From assembly GCF_000743705.1 (NCBI RefSeq), contig NZ_JQEZ01000001.1:1227152-1291151 (forward strand): a stretch of DNA of 64,000 nt. The letters run 5' to 3'. The notes beneath the pieces are model-generated. The model did not search any database. It saw nothing but the letters and a program-made list of their open reading frames with translations, and had not been told where the DNA came from. Positions within the stretch are counted from its first letter, which is position 1, and each line of letters starts with the position of its first letter. Shown here piece after piece: positions 18,742 through 27,285 of this stretch. Made by a program: the position numbers and the translations under genes. The DNA is from Ruegeria halocynthiae (lineage in GTDB: Bacteria; Pseudomonadota; Alphaproteobacteria; Rhodobacterales; Rhodobacteraceae).

Positions 18742-18982
18742 CTTCACTCTCCTGTGTTGCTTCGATGCGCAGTGCACGAAGCTGCATGGGGACTTTCAGC
18801 TTATCGCTGGAACGCATCGAGTCTAGGAAAAGTGGCATGCACCCGCCGCAATCAGCGGATTTTCCAAGGGCGTGATAGATTTTACCGGGGGTGATAACCG
18901 CATACGGATCGGCCGTGCGCATCCAGTCAATCGCAGCGTGGATGTCGTGATCCGAGATGTTTGTGCAGTGGCATACGATCAT
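18689..18982 (-). CDS. bfd: Bacterioferritin-associated ferredoxin-like 2Fe-2S protein
   Basis: 97 residues. Four Cys, in MIVCHC (Cys4, Cys6) and ADCGGC (Cys45, Cys48), are the Bfd 2Fe-2S ligands; Bfd reduces the bacterioferritin core to release iron. It is longer than the ~64 residues of E. coli Bfd: the tail after residue ~75 ([15 protein letters not shown]) is read in the DNA that overlaps the bfr start. It is the first gene of the run bfd-bfr-di-heme-imelysin-DUF1513. Confidence 0.9.
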   Translation of the reverse strand: MIVCHCTNISDHDIHAAIDWMRTADPYAVITPGKIYHALGKSADCGGCMPLFLDSMRSSDKLKVPMQLRALRIEATQESEDEGRSQSHRVSQQITAA

Positions 18983-19007
18983 GGTCGTCGGGGCGTAGCT
19001 GTTATTT

Positions 19008-19024
19008 CTTACTGTATTAGTAAG
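19008..19024. promoter_or_regulatory. Perfect palindrome upstream of bfd, candidate iron operator
   Basis: CTTACT-N5-AGTAAG is an exact 6-bp dyad 25 bp before the bfd start, in an AT-rich stretch. Position and symmetry fit an operator for an iron- or heme-responsive repressor such as Irr or RirA. It does not match the TGA-N9-TCA iron-rhodo-box exactly. Confidence 0.45.
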
Positions 19025-19076
19025 TTATTTTTCGGAGGTCCAGAGGAAACCGGCTGTTGTCGCCTCACAAAAGCGA

Positions 19077-19100
19077 GAAGCGGCACGATTGCGCCGCTTC
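19077..19100 (-). terminator. Rho-independent terminator of the imelysin gene
   Basis: An 8-bp perfect GC-rich stem (GAAGCGGC / GCCGCTTC) with an 8-nt loop lies 23 bp after the imelysin stop. On the minus strand it is followed by TCGCTTTT, a weak U tract. Confidence 0.65.
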
Positions 19101-19123
19101 TTTCGGGGTTGAAACCCGTTGTT

Positions 19124-20395
19124 TTATTGGAAAACCGCGTCAGGGTTGTCCAGACTGTCCGACCCTTCAAAGTTGATCTGATCCAGTTTCAGCGTGATAA
19201 CGATACGTTCGATGGTTTTGGTCTGATCTACCAGACCGTTCACACCGCCCATGATCAGCTGCTCGCCACCTTTGTTGCCGCGCTCCAGCATCTGGTCATA
19301 GGCGAAACCGGCCTCGGCGGTTGACTTCAGGCGACCCAGCGCCTGCATGGTGTTGGCCAGCTTGACCTTCATTTCGGCATCCAGCGACGGGTCGCTTGCG
19401 ATCACCAGATCCGACAGCGAAGCGCCGCTGACCGGGGTGCCGTCGATGCGGGTGTAGCTGCCCAGATAGACGTTCTGAACACCCAGACCATCGTAGTAGT
19501 GGCTGTTGTGCGTGTTGTCCGAGAAGCAATCATGCTCTTCCTCGGGGTCGTTCAGCATCAGGCCAAGACGCATCCGCTCACCTGCCTGTTCGCCATAAGA
19601 CAGCGATCCCATGCCGGTCAGGATGGCAGCGACACCTGCGGTTTCGTCCGCGTTCAGGGCGGCGCGTGCATCGCCACCTTCAGCCCATTGTGCCGCCATC
19701 CATTCCAGATCGCTGACCAGCAGCTCGGTCGCGGCGCTCAGATACTGGGCGCGGCGGTCGCAATGGCCGCCCGTGCAGTCGTCACCCTGGGCGTAGTCCG
19801 TCCAGGGGCGGTTGCCCGCGCCAGTGCCGTGGCCGTTCAGGTCCTGACCCCACAACAGGAATTCGATGGCGTGGTAACCGGTGGCCACGTTGGCCTCGAT
19901 CCCATCCGCTTCGTGCAGAGTGTCGCTCAGCAGTTTCGGGGTGATCTTGCTGGCGTCGATGGCCTGGCCCGACAGCTCAAAGCTGGGGTTGGCGATCACG
20001 TTCAGCGCGGCAAGTTCGTTCTCGTCGGTCGGACCACCGTAAGAGGCGTCGACATAGTCGATCAGACCTTCATCCAGTGGCCAAGCGTTCACTTTGCCTT
20101 CCCAGTCGTCAACGATGGCGTTGCCGAAACGATAAACTTCGGTCTGCTGATACGGCACGCGCGCAGCAACCCACGCGGCACGGGCTGCGTTCAGGGTGGC
20201 ATCCGACGGCTCGACGATCAGGGCGTTCACAGCCGCCTGCAGTGACTTCGCAGCGATCAGGCTGTCGTCGTACTTGGCTTCGGCGATGTTTGCGTAAACG
20301 TTCAGAACATCGGCTTTCGACGGGGCATCGGCCGCAACAGCAGCAGATGCAATGCTGAGCGTCAGGGCGCTGGCGGCGGCAAGGAATCGGGTCAT
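19124..20395 (-). CDS. Imelysin-family periplasmic iron-uptake protein (EfeM/IrpA-like)
   Basis: 423 residues with Sec signal MTRFLAAASALTLSIASAAVAA. The imelysin GXHXXE motif is present as GYHAIEF (about residue 166), and CDRRAQYLSAATELLVSDLEW and the C-terminal tandem helices match IrpA-type imelysins. Family members are periplasmic or outer-face iron-binding proteins induced by low iron; peptidase activity is doubtful. It has its own terminator at 19,077 and a candidate iron box 70 bp upstream of its start. Confidence 0.9.
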   Translation of the reverse strand: MTRFLAAASALTLSIASAAVAADAPSKADVLNVYANIAEAKYDDSLIAAKSLQAAVNALIVEPSDATLNAARAAWVAARVPYQQTEVYRFGNAIVDDWEGKVNAWPLDEGLIDYVDASYGGPTDENELAALNVIANPSFELSGQAIDASKITPKLLSDTLHEADGIEANVATGYHAIEFLLWGQDLNGHGTGAGNRPWTDYAQGDDCTGGHCDRRAQYLSAATELLVSDLEWMAAQWAEGGDARAALNADETAGVAAILTGMGSLSYGEQAGERMRLGLMLNDPEEEHDCFSDNTHNSHYYDGLGVQNVYLGSYTRIDGTPVSGASLSDLVIASDPSLDAEMKVKLANTMQALGRLKSTAEAGFAYDQMLERGNKGGEQLIMGGVNGLVDQTKTIERIVITLKLDQINFEGSDSLDNPDAVFQ

Positions 20396-20464
20396 TTGGG
20401 TGTGATCTTTCTGTCAGAAGCAATTTCACAAGCGTCAGTCATGCAACGCGTACGGCGCGATAAC

Positions 20465-20479
20465 TGAGTGATTTAGTCA
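20465..20479. promoter_or_regulatory. Iron-rhodo-box (TGA-N9-TCA), candidate RirA site
   Basis: TGAGTGATTTAGTCA fits the TGA-N9-TCA iron-rhodo-box described for alphaproteobacterial RirA regulons, and contains the inner dyad GTGA-N5-TCAC. It lies in the 235-bp gap between the divergent imelysin and ZrgA-like genes, 70 bp from the imelysin start. Confidence 0.55.
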
Positions 20480-20630
20480 CCTATGTCAACCTGAGTTTTA
20501 TTGTCAGGAAAGCCAGCCCGATCTTTGCCTCCCCATTTTTGGCGGGGTATCAAATCCGATGCCAAGATTGCACCAAGTTTGAATCGTATTAGACTAAGAT
20601 GCGTGATTCCCTGGTAGATGGTGCCTGTTT

Positions 20631-21158
20631 ATGAGAAGCGCAGCTCTCGTCCTGACCCTCGCGGTCATCCTGTCGCAGCCCCTGACGGCACAAGCGCATG
20701 AACATGGCACGGGCCGTCTGGAAATTCTGTTTTCCGAGGCCGAATTGTCCTTGTCCCTCGCGGTGCCTGCCACCGAGATTGTAGATTTTGAGATGCCCGC
20801 CGAATCCGACGAGGACAGGGCATCGGTCGCTGTGGCGATTTCTGATTTGTCCAAGCCACTGGAGCTGTTTGTTTTGTCAGAGCAGGCGATGTGCGTCACG
20901 ACCTCGGCCAATGTCGCACTGTCAACCAACGGGCAGGGCGCGGATGGCGGCAACGCACTGGCGGGTGATCAGGGTCACCACACCGAATTTCAGGCCGATT
21001 ATCAAATACAGTGTCAGAACCCGCAAGCGATCGACGCCATTCAGTTCGCTTTCTTCACCCGCTTCCCTCAGGCTGACAAGCTGATCGTTCAGATTGGACG
21101 TTCTGGTGAGACCCACACCCGTGACATCACACGCACCACACCCGTTTTGTCGTTCTAG
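20631..21158 (+). CDS. DUF2796 / ZrgA-like zinc-binding periplasmic protein
   Basis: 175 residues with signal MRSAALVLTLAVILSQPLTAQA, followed directly by HEHGTGRLEILF, the His-rich start of ZrgA/DUF2796 proteins. Two Cys (about 85 and 127) may form a disulfide, and GDQGHHTEFQADYQIQC adds further His. ZrgA is a zinc-regulated periplasmic protein usually next to a zinc ABC transporter, but no transporter is adjacent here. Confidence 0.8.
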   Translation: MRSAALVLTLAVILSQPLTAQAHEHGTGRLEILFSEAELSLSLAVPATEIVDFEMPAESDEDRASVAVAISDLSKPLELFVLSEQAMCVTTSANVALSTNGQGADGGNALAGDQGHHTEFQADYQIQCQNPQAIDAIQFAFFTRFPQADKLIVQIGRSGETHTRDITRTTPVLSF

Positions 21159-21240
21159 ACAGGTTCACAGCGCGCCCGAGTACGGGCCGCAAAACAATCA
21201 GAGCGTTGCAGCGTATAGACGACTATCGTTTTGGAAGGGA

Positions 21241-21317
21241 TGGTAGCGGAGGAGGGACTTGAACCCCCGACACGCGGATTATGATTCCGCTGCTCTAACC
21301 AACTGAGCTACTCCGCC
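21241..21317 (-). tRNA. tRNA-Met (CAT), elongator type
   Basis: 77 nt on the minus strand. The acceptor GGCGGAG pairs with CTCCGCT with encoded CCA; the anticodon stem GCGGA/TCCGC holds loop ATCATAA. The first pair is G-C, as in elongator tRNA-Met; a lysidine-modified Ile tRNA is less likely. Confidence 0.93.
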
Positions 21318-21401
21318 ATGAGTGAGAGGCGATTTAAGCGAGGGGCCGATGGGGGTCAAGGGGGAAAAGACGGCCAGGCCGGGATTCTTTTTGGCCCTGC
21401 T

Positions 21402-22376
21402 TCACCCGGCCTCTTCGGCCATGTTGTTCTTTGCGCCATCCCCTTCGGCAATCTTGCGAATAAACGTGGCGCAGGCTGTGGGGGCGGTGATCGGGATCAT
21501 GTGGCCCCGACCGTCCAGACGTTCATCCGTCAGACCGAACTGTGTCATCGGGGCGCTTTGCGCATTGGCAGACAAGATCGCGTCCTGCGCGCCGAACAAA
21601 ATACCGCCGGGCACGGTCAGATCGCCATAACGGGCCGCCTGTGTTCCGATGCTCTCGTCAATACCCACAACGTCTTGTGATGCTGTGATAAAGGCGGAAG
21701 GGCGCAATCCCAAAGCGCCGCCCGCGCGATCCAGGAAATCCGCTGGCGCGGATTCGGGGGCGAAAACGGCGCTTAGGGCGTGGGGCGCGGATTTAGCCGC
21801 CAGAGGGACTGCAATTGTGTTGCCGATAAAGTTCCGCAACCATTCTGTCCGAATCTCGAGTGGTTTGAATACCTGCGGTGTGCCGGACATCTGCTGCGTC
21901 AGAGGTGACAAAAGCGCCAGTGCCTTGATTTTTGTCGGATAATCCAGCGCCATGGCCAGTGCTACGGCCCCGCCCAGTGAATGCCCGACCAGAACAGCAT
22001 CCGTGACACCCTTGGTGTTCAGGAATTCCTGTATCATGCGGGCCTGTTCGGGCAGGCGGGCAAGATCGGCGGTGTCGCGGGTGGAATACCCGCAGCCGGG
22101 CCGGTCGACGGCGATGACGTGGTAATCATCCGCCAGCAGGCCCACAAGCGCATAGGTGTAATGCTGCAACTGCCCTGACAACCCGTGGATCATGACGATG
22201 GTCGGCCTGGCCGGATTACCCTTTTCGACATAGTGGATGCGCCCGCCCGTCACGGGAAGGATCTCACCAAGCTGCGGCACCCGCTTGAACCCTTGCCGGG
22301 TCAGGCGACGGGTCCACAGGTTCATGCCGACAAAGACCGTCGCGAGCAGTAGGATTATGATCAGGAAGGTCGTCAT
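21402..22376 (-). CDS. Membrane-anchored alpha/beta hydrolase
   Basis: 324 residues from ATG 22376. Residues 2-21 form one membrane helix (TTFLIIILLLATVFVGMNLW). The hydrolase fold shows the oxyanion region VMIHGLSGQLQHY, nucleophile elbow GHSLGGA, and a late DGRGHMIP with the catalytic His. Unassigned lipase/esterase group. The longer open frame upstream lacks a ribosome site. Confidence 0.85.
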   Translation of the reverse strand: MTTFLIIILLLATVFVGMNLWTRRLTRQGFKRVPQLGEILPVTGGRIHYVEKGNPARPTIVMIHGLSGQLQHYTYALVGLLADDYHVIAVDRPGCGYSTRDTADLARLPEQARMIQEFLNTKGVTDAVLVGHSLGGAVALAMALDYPTKIKALALLSPLTQQMSGTPQVFKPLEIRTEWLRNFIGNTIAVPLAAKSAPHALSAVFAPESAPADFLDRAGGALGLRPSAFITASQDVVGIDESIGTQAARYGDLTVPGGILFGAQDAILSANAQSAPMTQFGLTDERLDGRGHMIPITAPTACATFIRKIAEGDGAKNNMAEEAG

Positions 22377-22500
22377 TTTAACAGTCTCCGCCTTGGGATG
22401 GCCGGGCGAAATTGCTCGGGGCCGGGTTGCGCCTTGCGCCATTGATACCCTGACATGGCGCTGGGTCAAAGCGCGGTGCAGCAGACGGTACAGCCCCAGC

Positions 22501-22746
22501 TTAGCTTTGGAAATCTAGATGATGCGCGCGTCCATGGGCGACCAGTCGTCGGTTCAGAGCATCTGCTTGGGGGGCGCCGGATTCCAATGCAAAGACAAAG
22601 GCATGGGTCAGATAGAAACAGGCGGCATCAATGTCCTGTGCCTGCTCGCGCTGATCCGCTGCCATGGTGTAATAGCGGACCAGATCGACGTGATCGTTCC
22701 GGGCATGGGCCGCAAGCAGCAGGCGATCCAGATCATCCTTGTCCAT
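22501..22746 (-). CDS. Small helical hypothetical protein next to Rieske oxygenase
   Basis: 81 residues from ATG 22746, 26 bp after the Rieske oxygenase stop and on the same strand, so probably in its operon. It is rich in helix-forming residues (DLDRLLLAAHARNDHVDLVRYY) with no membrane segment, and looks like a single tetratricopeptide-like helical hairpin. Function not recognised. Confidence 0.6.
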   Translation of the reverse strand: MDKDDLDRLLLAAHARNDHVDLVRYYTMAADQREQAQDIDAACFYLTHAFVFALESGAPQADALNRRLVAHGRAHHLDFQS

Positions 22747-22772
22747 GGGCCCCCCGTATGATTGGCAGCCGA

Positions 22773-23927
22773 TCAGCCCGCACGGCCGTTTTCGATCTGC
22801 GTCGCAACCCAATGGTGAAAGTTATGCGTCGGCCCGTCCATCGCGGGTGAGAACCGCCCGCCGTCGAACAGCATCCCGTGGCGGCCCTTTTGCATACCTT
22901 CGACCACGAACACATCCTCTTCGAACACTGTCTTCCACAGCTGCGCGTTCGAGGCGCGCAGCCCGTCGTGTTGCGGCGTGTCATCAACGCTTTTGGCGTA
23001 GTAAAGCTCGATATGTTCGACGGTGTTTTCCTGATCGACGGGTTCCAGAACGATGGCAAAGGCGTGGTCACGTTGCACACCCAGCAGGACATTCGGGTAT
23101 AGCGCCACGTATTCCGCGCCTTCGTCCCATGTGTCGCTCAGCCCGTCGAAATCGGGGAAGGTCGCGCCATCCTGATCCGTCAATTGGCGATAAACCAGCG
23201 TGCCCTGACCGGAATAATGCCCGCGCTCCTCAATGTTATAATGATCTTCCAACCGGGAATAGCTGTTGAGGCCGGGATGCACCCAGGGCAGGTGATAGCT
23301 TTCGCAGTAATTCTCGACCGCCAGTTTCCAGTTGGTCTTGACCTCCAGCTTGAACGAGGACGTCTCGCCGCCGTGAAAAACCGGTTTGTCGAAATCCGCC
23401 CAACGTTCCATCAGGGGGCCGTGGACTTCGGTAAAACCAGGCGCGTTGCCGTCGACATTTACAAAGATCACATCGCGCCAGACGTATGAGCGGATGCGGA
23501 TCAGACCCAGATTATCGCGATTGACGTCTGCGTGCTTGTTCTGGCCGGGGCCGCCCACATGCGGGGTGGCGCGCAGCTCGCCCTTCAGGCTGTAACACCA
23601 GCTGTGATAGGGACAGCGGATGGCGCCGCCGATCTTGCGCGGGGTGTCCACAAGGATCATGCCCCGGTGACGGCAGGTGTTCTGGAACACGCCGATCTCT
23701 CCATCCCGGTCGCGCACGATCAGCAGCGGCATACCCAGAAAATCCACGGGCTTGGCATCGCCTTCCTCGGGCACGTCCTTACCGAAGCCGATCCCGGACC
23801 AGTTGGCAAACAGCACCGATTGCTTTTCCTCGGCGAACATGGCCGGGTCGATGTAATGCTCGTTCGGCAGGCCGTTTGCGATGGTCACATCGGCCAGAAC
23901 GGACGACAGCGCGCTATGCTTGTTCAT
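22773..23927 (-). CDS. Rieske non-heme iron oxygenase, quaternary-amine type
   Basis: 384 residues from ATG 23927. The Rieske site is Cys85-X-His87 and Cys105-X2-His108. The mononuclear iron site reads NYCESYHLPWVHP (His212, His217). The bridging residue between the two centres is Glu209 where naphthalene-type dioxygenases have Asp; Glu here is known from carnitine monooxygenase CntA and relatives acting on trimethylammonium compounds. It probably N-demethylates or cleaves a betaine. No reductase gene is adjacent. Confidence 0.87.
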   Translation of the reverse strand: MNKHSALSSVLADVTIANGLPNEHYIDPAMFAEEKQSVLFANWSGIGFGKDVPEEGDAKPVDFLGMPLLIVRDRDGEIGVFQNTCRHRGMILVDTPRKIGGAIRCPYHSWCYSLKGELRATPHVGGPGQNKHADVNRDNLGLIRIRSYVWRDVIFVNVDGNAPGFTEVHGPLMERWADFDKPVFHGGETSSFKLEVKTNWKLAVENYCESYHLPWVHPGLNSYSRLEDHYNIEERGHYSGQGTLVYRQLTDQDGATFPDFDGLSDTWDEGAEYVALYPNVLLGVQRDHAFAIVLEPVDQENTVEHIELYYAKSVDDTPQHDGLRASNAQLWKTVFEEDVFVVEGMQKGRHGMLFDGGRFSPAMDGPTHNFHHWVATQIENGRAG

Positions 23928-24028
23928 CGGGCTCTCCCTAAGGTGTTGCTGGATATACGTCCTTTCGTATTGGCGGATGGGGCGGTCTTCTCTCAATATC
24001 AGAAAACCTCACCAGAGGGTGATTTGAT

Positions 24029-24934
24029 CTAAACCGAGCCGCCCTGAACCTCTTGAATGATCCATGTTTTCAGGGCGCGGGCGCTGTCGGACAGCTCCTC
24101 ATCCGGGCGGCCGACAAGGTAGAACTGGTTGGGCGCGGTCAGGTGGTGCGGGCCGATTGCGACCAGTTTTCCTGATTTCAGCATAGGCTGGATCAGGCGC
24201 TGCCAGCCCAATGCCAACCCCGCCCCTTTGCGCGCCAGTTGCAGCGCGACCGAGTAGCTGTTGACCCGCGATTCAATCGGGATGGTGCCGGTGTAGCCCA
24301 GTTGTTGAAACCAGTCCGGCCAGGTGGTCCAGGTGCGATCTTCCGAATCCAGATGGATCAGCCGCTCGGCCGCAAGCGCCTGCAGGCTGGCCCCGGTCAG
24401 CCGGTCCGCAACCTCGGGGCTGGCGACCGGGATCAGGTGATCGCGAAACAGGGGGGTGTGTGACAGGTTGGGGTCGCTGTCGCGCCCGTAGCGGATAAAG
24501 AAATCCACCTCGGGGCGATCCCGGAACGGGCGATCCTGTGACAGCTGATCCACGTTGACGTCGGGCATCTCGCGCCAGAACCGGATCACCGCCGGGGACA
24601 GCCACAGTGCCGCCACCGCCGTGGTCGACCCGACCGTGACCTTGCCGCCCGAATTGCTGTCCCGGATTGTTGCCAGAACTTTCGATATCCGACCGAACGA
24701 GGATGACAGCGCCTCATACAGCGCTTTGCCGTCCTCGGTCAGGTCAACGCCGCGATGTTTGCGCTGAAACAACGTGGTGTCCAGATCCCCTTCGAGCGCC
24801 TTGATCTGATGGCTGACTGCGCCCGGCGTGACCGATAGCTCCTCGGCGGCGTTCTTGAAACTCAGGTGCCGCGCGGCGGCTTCAAAGGCCGACAAAGTGG
24901 TCAGCGGCGGCAAGTTGTAATGGCGTCTGGACAT
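24029..24934 (-). CDS. LysR-family regulator, GcvA-like
   Basis: 301 residues from ATG 24934. The helix-turn-helix region LSFKNAAEELSVTPGAVSHQIKALE and the start LPPLTTLSAFEAAARH are those of the GcvA subgroup. It lies 102 bp upstream of the Rieske start on the same strand and is divergent from the BCCT transporter, so it is placed to control both. Confidence 0.87.
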   Translation of the reverse strand: MSRRHYNLPPLTTLSAFEAAARHLSFKNAAEELSVTPGAVSHQIKALEGDLDTTLFQRKHRGVDLTEDGKALYEALSSSFGRISKVLATIRDSNSGGKVTVGSTTAVAALWLSPAVIRFWREMPDVNVDQLSQDRPFRDRPEVDFFIRYGRDSDPNLSHTPLFRDHLIPVASPEVADRLTGASLQALAAERLIHLDSEDRTWTTWPDWFQQLGYTGTIPIESRVNSYSVALQLARKGAGLALGWQRLIQPMLKSGKLVAIGPHHLTAPNQFYLVGRPDEELSDSARALKTWIIQEVQGGSV

Positions 24935-25309
24935 GATGGGTCGGGGTTCTCTGTCAGGTTTCGGGTGAGCGTGCTTCACTTGAGTATTAGGATTTTTGCG
25001 GTTGAAGGCCAGAACAGGTTGCGCAGAAGGTGTATGTGTTGGTCATGTTTTGGGCCCTCGTGTCGCAAAACTGCGGAATGCGTCGGTTCCAGCCCCAACA
25101 ACATGAGGCTGCTGGGATAGGCGTTTTCCCCAACGGTTGCTGCGTTGCGACAGCAGCCCGGGCATCGCGCCCGACATAACTTTCAAGGACCCACTCCGCC
25201 GGAGGATTGGTGCAAAGCGCCAAAGGATCGGGTCGAAGGAAAGAGCAGAATTGGGACGCCGCGTTTAAGCGGGCTCAACCCAACGCATACCGTCAAAACG
25301 GAGGAGATT
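24935..25309. other. 375-bp divergent promoter region
   Basis: No open frame is convincing here. The region separates the LysR regulator and the BCCT gene and ends with a strong ribosome site, GGAGGAG, 4 bp before ATG 25310. No known riboswitch fold was recognised. Confidence 0.4.
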
Positions 25310-27133
25310 ATGTCGGTACCCGAACCATTCACGGATGTTGAGATAGAAACGGCAGATGCCGGATTCTATGAAAATTACAGCGTGCCCATCGCACTGATCA
25401 GCAAGGCCATCATGGTCGCGCTGGTGCTGTGGGCCCTTGTATTCCCGGCCAATGCGAACAGCACGCTTGGCAGCCTGAACGGCAAGCTTCTGGAGGTCTT
25501 CAACAGTTTCTACATCGTCATCGTTGGTGCGTTTTTCTTCTTTCTCGCCATCGTCGCCATCATCCCGTCCACCGGTCGCAGGATCATGGGAACGCCGGGC
25601 GAAAAGCCCGAGTTCTCGAACTTTTCGTGGTTCTCGATGATGTTTGGTGCGGGTCTTGGCGTGGGCCTGATGGTGTTCGCCACCGCCGAGCCGCTGGGCC
25701 TGTGGGGGTCGAACCCCCTGGTCGTGTCCGGCGACGTAACCGGCAATGAACCCGAAGCGATCCAATCGGCGTATCGCTATACTTTCCTGCACTATGGCTT
25801 CCACGCATGGGCGATCTACGTGGTGACGGGTCTGTCGCTGGCCTATTACGCCTATACGCGTGATATGCCTCTGACCATCCGTTCGGCGCTGACGCCGCTG
25901 TTTGGTCGTTTCGTCAACGGATTTTTCGGCCATGTGGTCGACGTTTTGGGTGTTGTTGCAACGATCCTGGGTGTGTCCGTCACCATCGGTTACGGCGTCA
26001 GTCAGTTCATCGACGGTGTCTATGCGATCACCGGCATGGGCTGGGTCATGGATCTGGGCGGCGAGGTGCCGACCCCCAGCAAGGTTGGTCTGATTGTGGG
26101 TCTGGTCGTGATCATGACCCTGTCAATCATCTCGGCTGTGTCGGGTGTAGGCCGGGGGGTGAAATACCTGTCGAACCTGAATCTGGTGCTGTCGATCATT
26201 CTGCTGGGCACCTTCGTCGTATTTGGCTCATTCGTTTTTGCCATGACCACCTATGGCACGGCGATGGTCGATTACATCCTGCACTTCCTGTCGCTCAGTT
26301 TTAATGCCTATGGCCCATTGTCGACCGAGACATTTGCGGCAGCACTGCCTGAGGCGGCGCAGGCCCATGCCAATGATCTGGTGGGCGGCGCAACCAACGC
26401 CTGGGGCAGTTTTGAGGGCTTCCGCGAAGGTCTGACAGGTGCCGCAGCCGAATTGGATGCCGAAACGCTGGCCGCAGCCTATGCCGCTGGTGAACAAGGC
26501 CGTCAGTTTGGTTGGCAAGCGGGCTGGACCACCTTCTACTGGGCCTGGTGGATCGCGTTCTCGCCCTTTGTGGGCCTGTTTCTGGCGCGTATCTCCAAGG
26601 GTCGTACAGTGCGTGAGTTCATTCTGGGCTGCGTGTTCGCACCAGCGCTGGTGTGTTTTGCGTGGATGACGGTTCTGGGCGGTACTGCGATTGATCTGGA
26701 ACTGGCGGGCGCGGCAGAAGGCGCAATCATCGGGGCATCGAACACCAGCAAGCTGTTCGTGACGTTGTCCTACATGATCGACGGTGGGCTGCTGTCCATG
26801 CTGAACGTGATGTGCGTGATCCTGATCATGACCTTTCTGGTCACGTCTGCGGACTCGGGCATTTTGGTGATGAACACCATCATGTCCGGCGGCAGTCAGG
26901 AAACCGGGGTCAAGCATCGCATCATCTGGGGTGTGATCCTGACGGCTGTGATCGGTGCGCTGATCCTGGCGGCTGGGGACAACAACCCGATGGACGCCCT
27001 GCGTAACGCGATGATCATCGGCGCGTTGCCCTTTACGGTGGTGATGGGCCTGATGTGCATCGCGCTGGGCAAGGCGCTGTTCCGCGACAGTCAGCGCGAT
27101 AGGCACGAGGCGGCCACGCAAGCCGCCGAGTAA
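25310..27133 (+). CDS. BCCT-family betaine/carnitine/choline transporter
   Basis: 607 residues with about 12 membrane helices. GAGLGVGLMVFATAEPLG is the TM3 glycine motif, and the aromatic substrate box FYWAWWIAFSPFVGLFLARI is the BCCT signature; ISKGRTVREFI follows. The family imports quaternary amines or related zwitterions with Na+ or H+, or by exchange. An unusual ~70-residue Ala/Glu-rich loop (about residues 340-410) lies before the signature helix. It neighbours Rieske and MttB genes, so import of a betaine for catabolism is likely. Confidence 0.93.
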   Translation: MSVPEPFTDVEIETADAGFYENYSVPIALISKAIMVALVLWALVFPANANSTLGSLNGKLLEVFNSFYIVIVGAFFFFLAIVAIIPSTGRRIMGTPGEKPEFSNFSWFSMMFGAGLGVGLMVFATAEPLGLWGSNPLVVSGDVTGNEPEAIQSAYRYTFLHYGFHAWAIYVVTGLSLAYYAYTRDMPLTIRSALTPLFGRFVNGFFGHVVDVLGVVATILGVSVTIGYGVSQFIDGVYAITGMGWVMDLGGEVPTPSKVGLIVGLVVIMTLSIISAVSGVGRGVKYLSNLNLVLSIILLGTFVVFGSFVFAMTTYGTAMVDYILHFLSLSFNAYGPLSTETFAAALPEAAQAHANDLVGGATNAWGSFEGFREGLTGAAAELDAETLAAAYAAGEQGRQFGWQAGWTTFYWAWWIAFSPFVGLFLARISKGRTVREFILGCVFAPALVCFAWMTVLGGTAIDLELAGAAEGAIIGASNTSKLFVTLSYMIDGGLLSMLNVMCVILIMTFLVTSADSGILVMNTIMSGGSQETGVKHRIIWGVILTAVIGALILAAGDNNPMDALRNAMIIGALPFTVVMGLMCIALGKALFRDSQRDRHEAATQAAE

Positions 27134-27156
27134 GCCAACCGACAGGTTGAAACCAG

Positions 27157-27184
27157 CGCCGCCCCCATCCGGGGCGGCGTTTTT
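27157..27184 (+). terminator. Rho-independent terminator after BCCT gene
   Basis: A 9-bp perfect stem, CGCCGCCCC / GGGGCGGCG, with a 5-nt loop and a run of five T immediately after, starting 24 bp past the BCCT stop. Confidence 0.92.
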
Positions 27185-27285
27185 CGAGGCGCAAGGATGT
27201 CGCTTCCTGCAATCAGATATCGCAATCAGTTAGGTGCGATGGCCACGAATCCCCCAGTCTGGCAGATAAGATTGGAGGATTGCCC

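Noticed and set aside
24935..25309. Riboswitch in the BCCT leader
   Set aside because: GGA/CCGG pieces are present, but no conserved glycine or SAM riboswitch core could be folded by eye.
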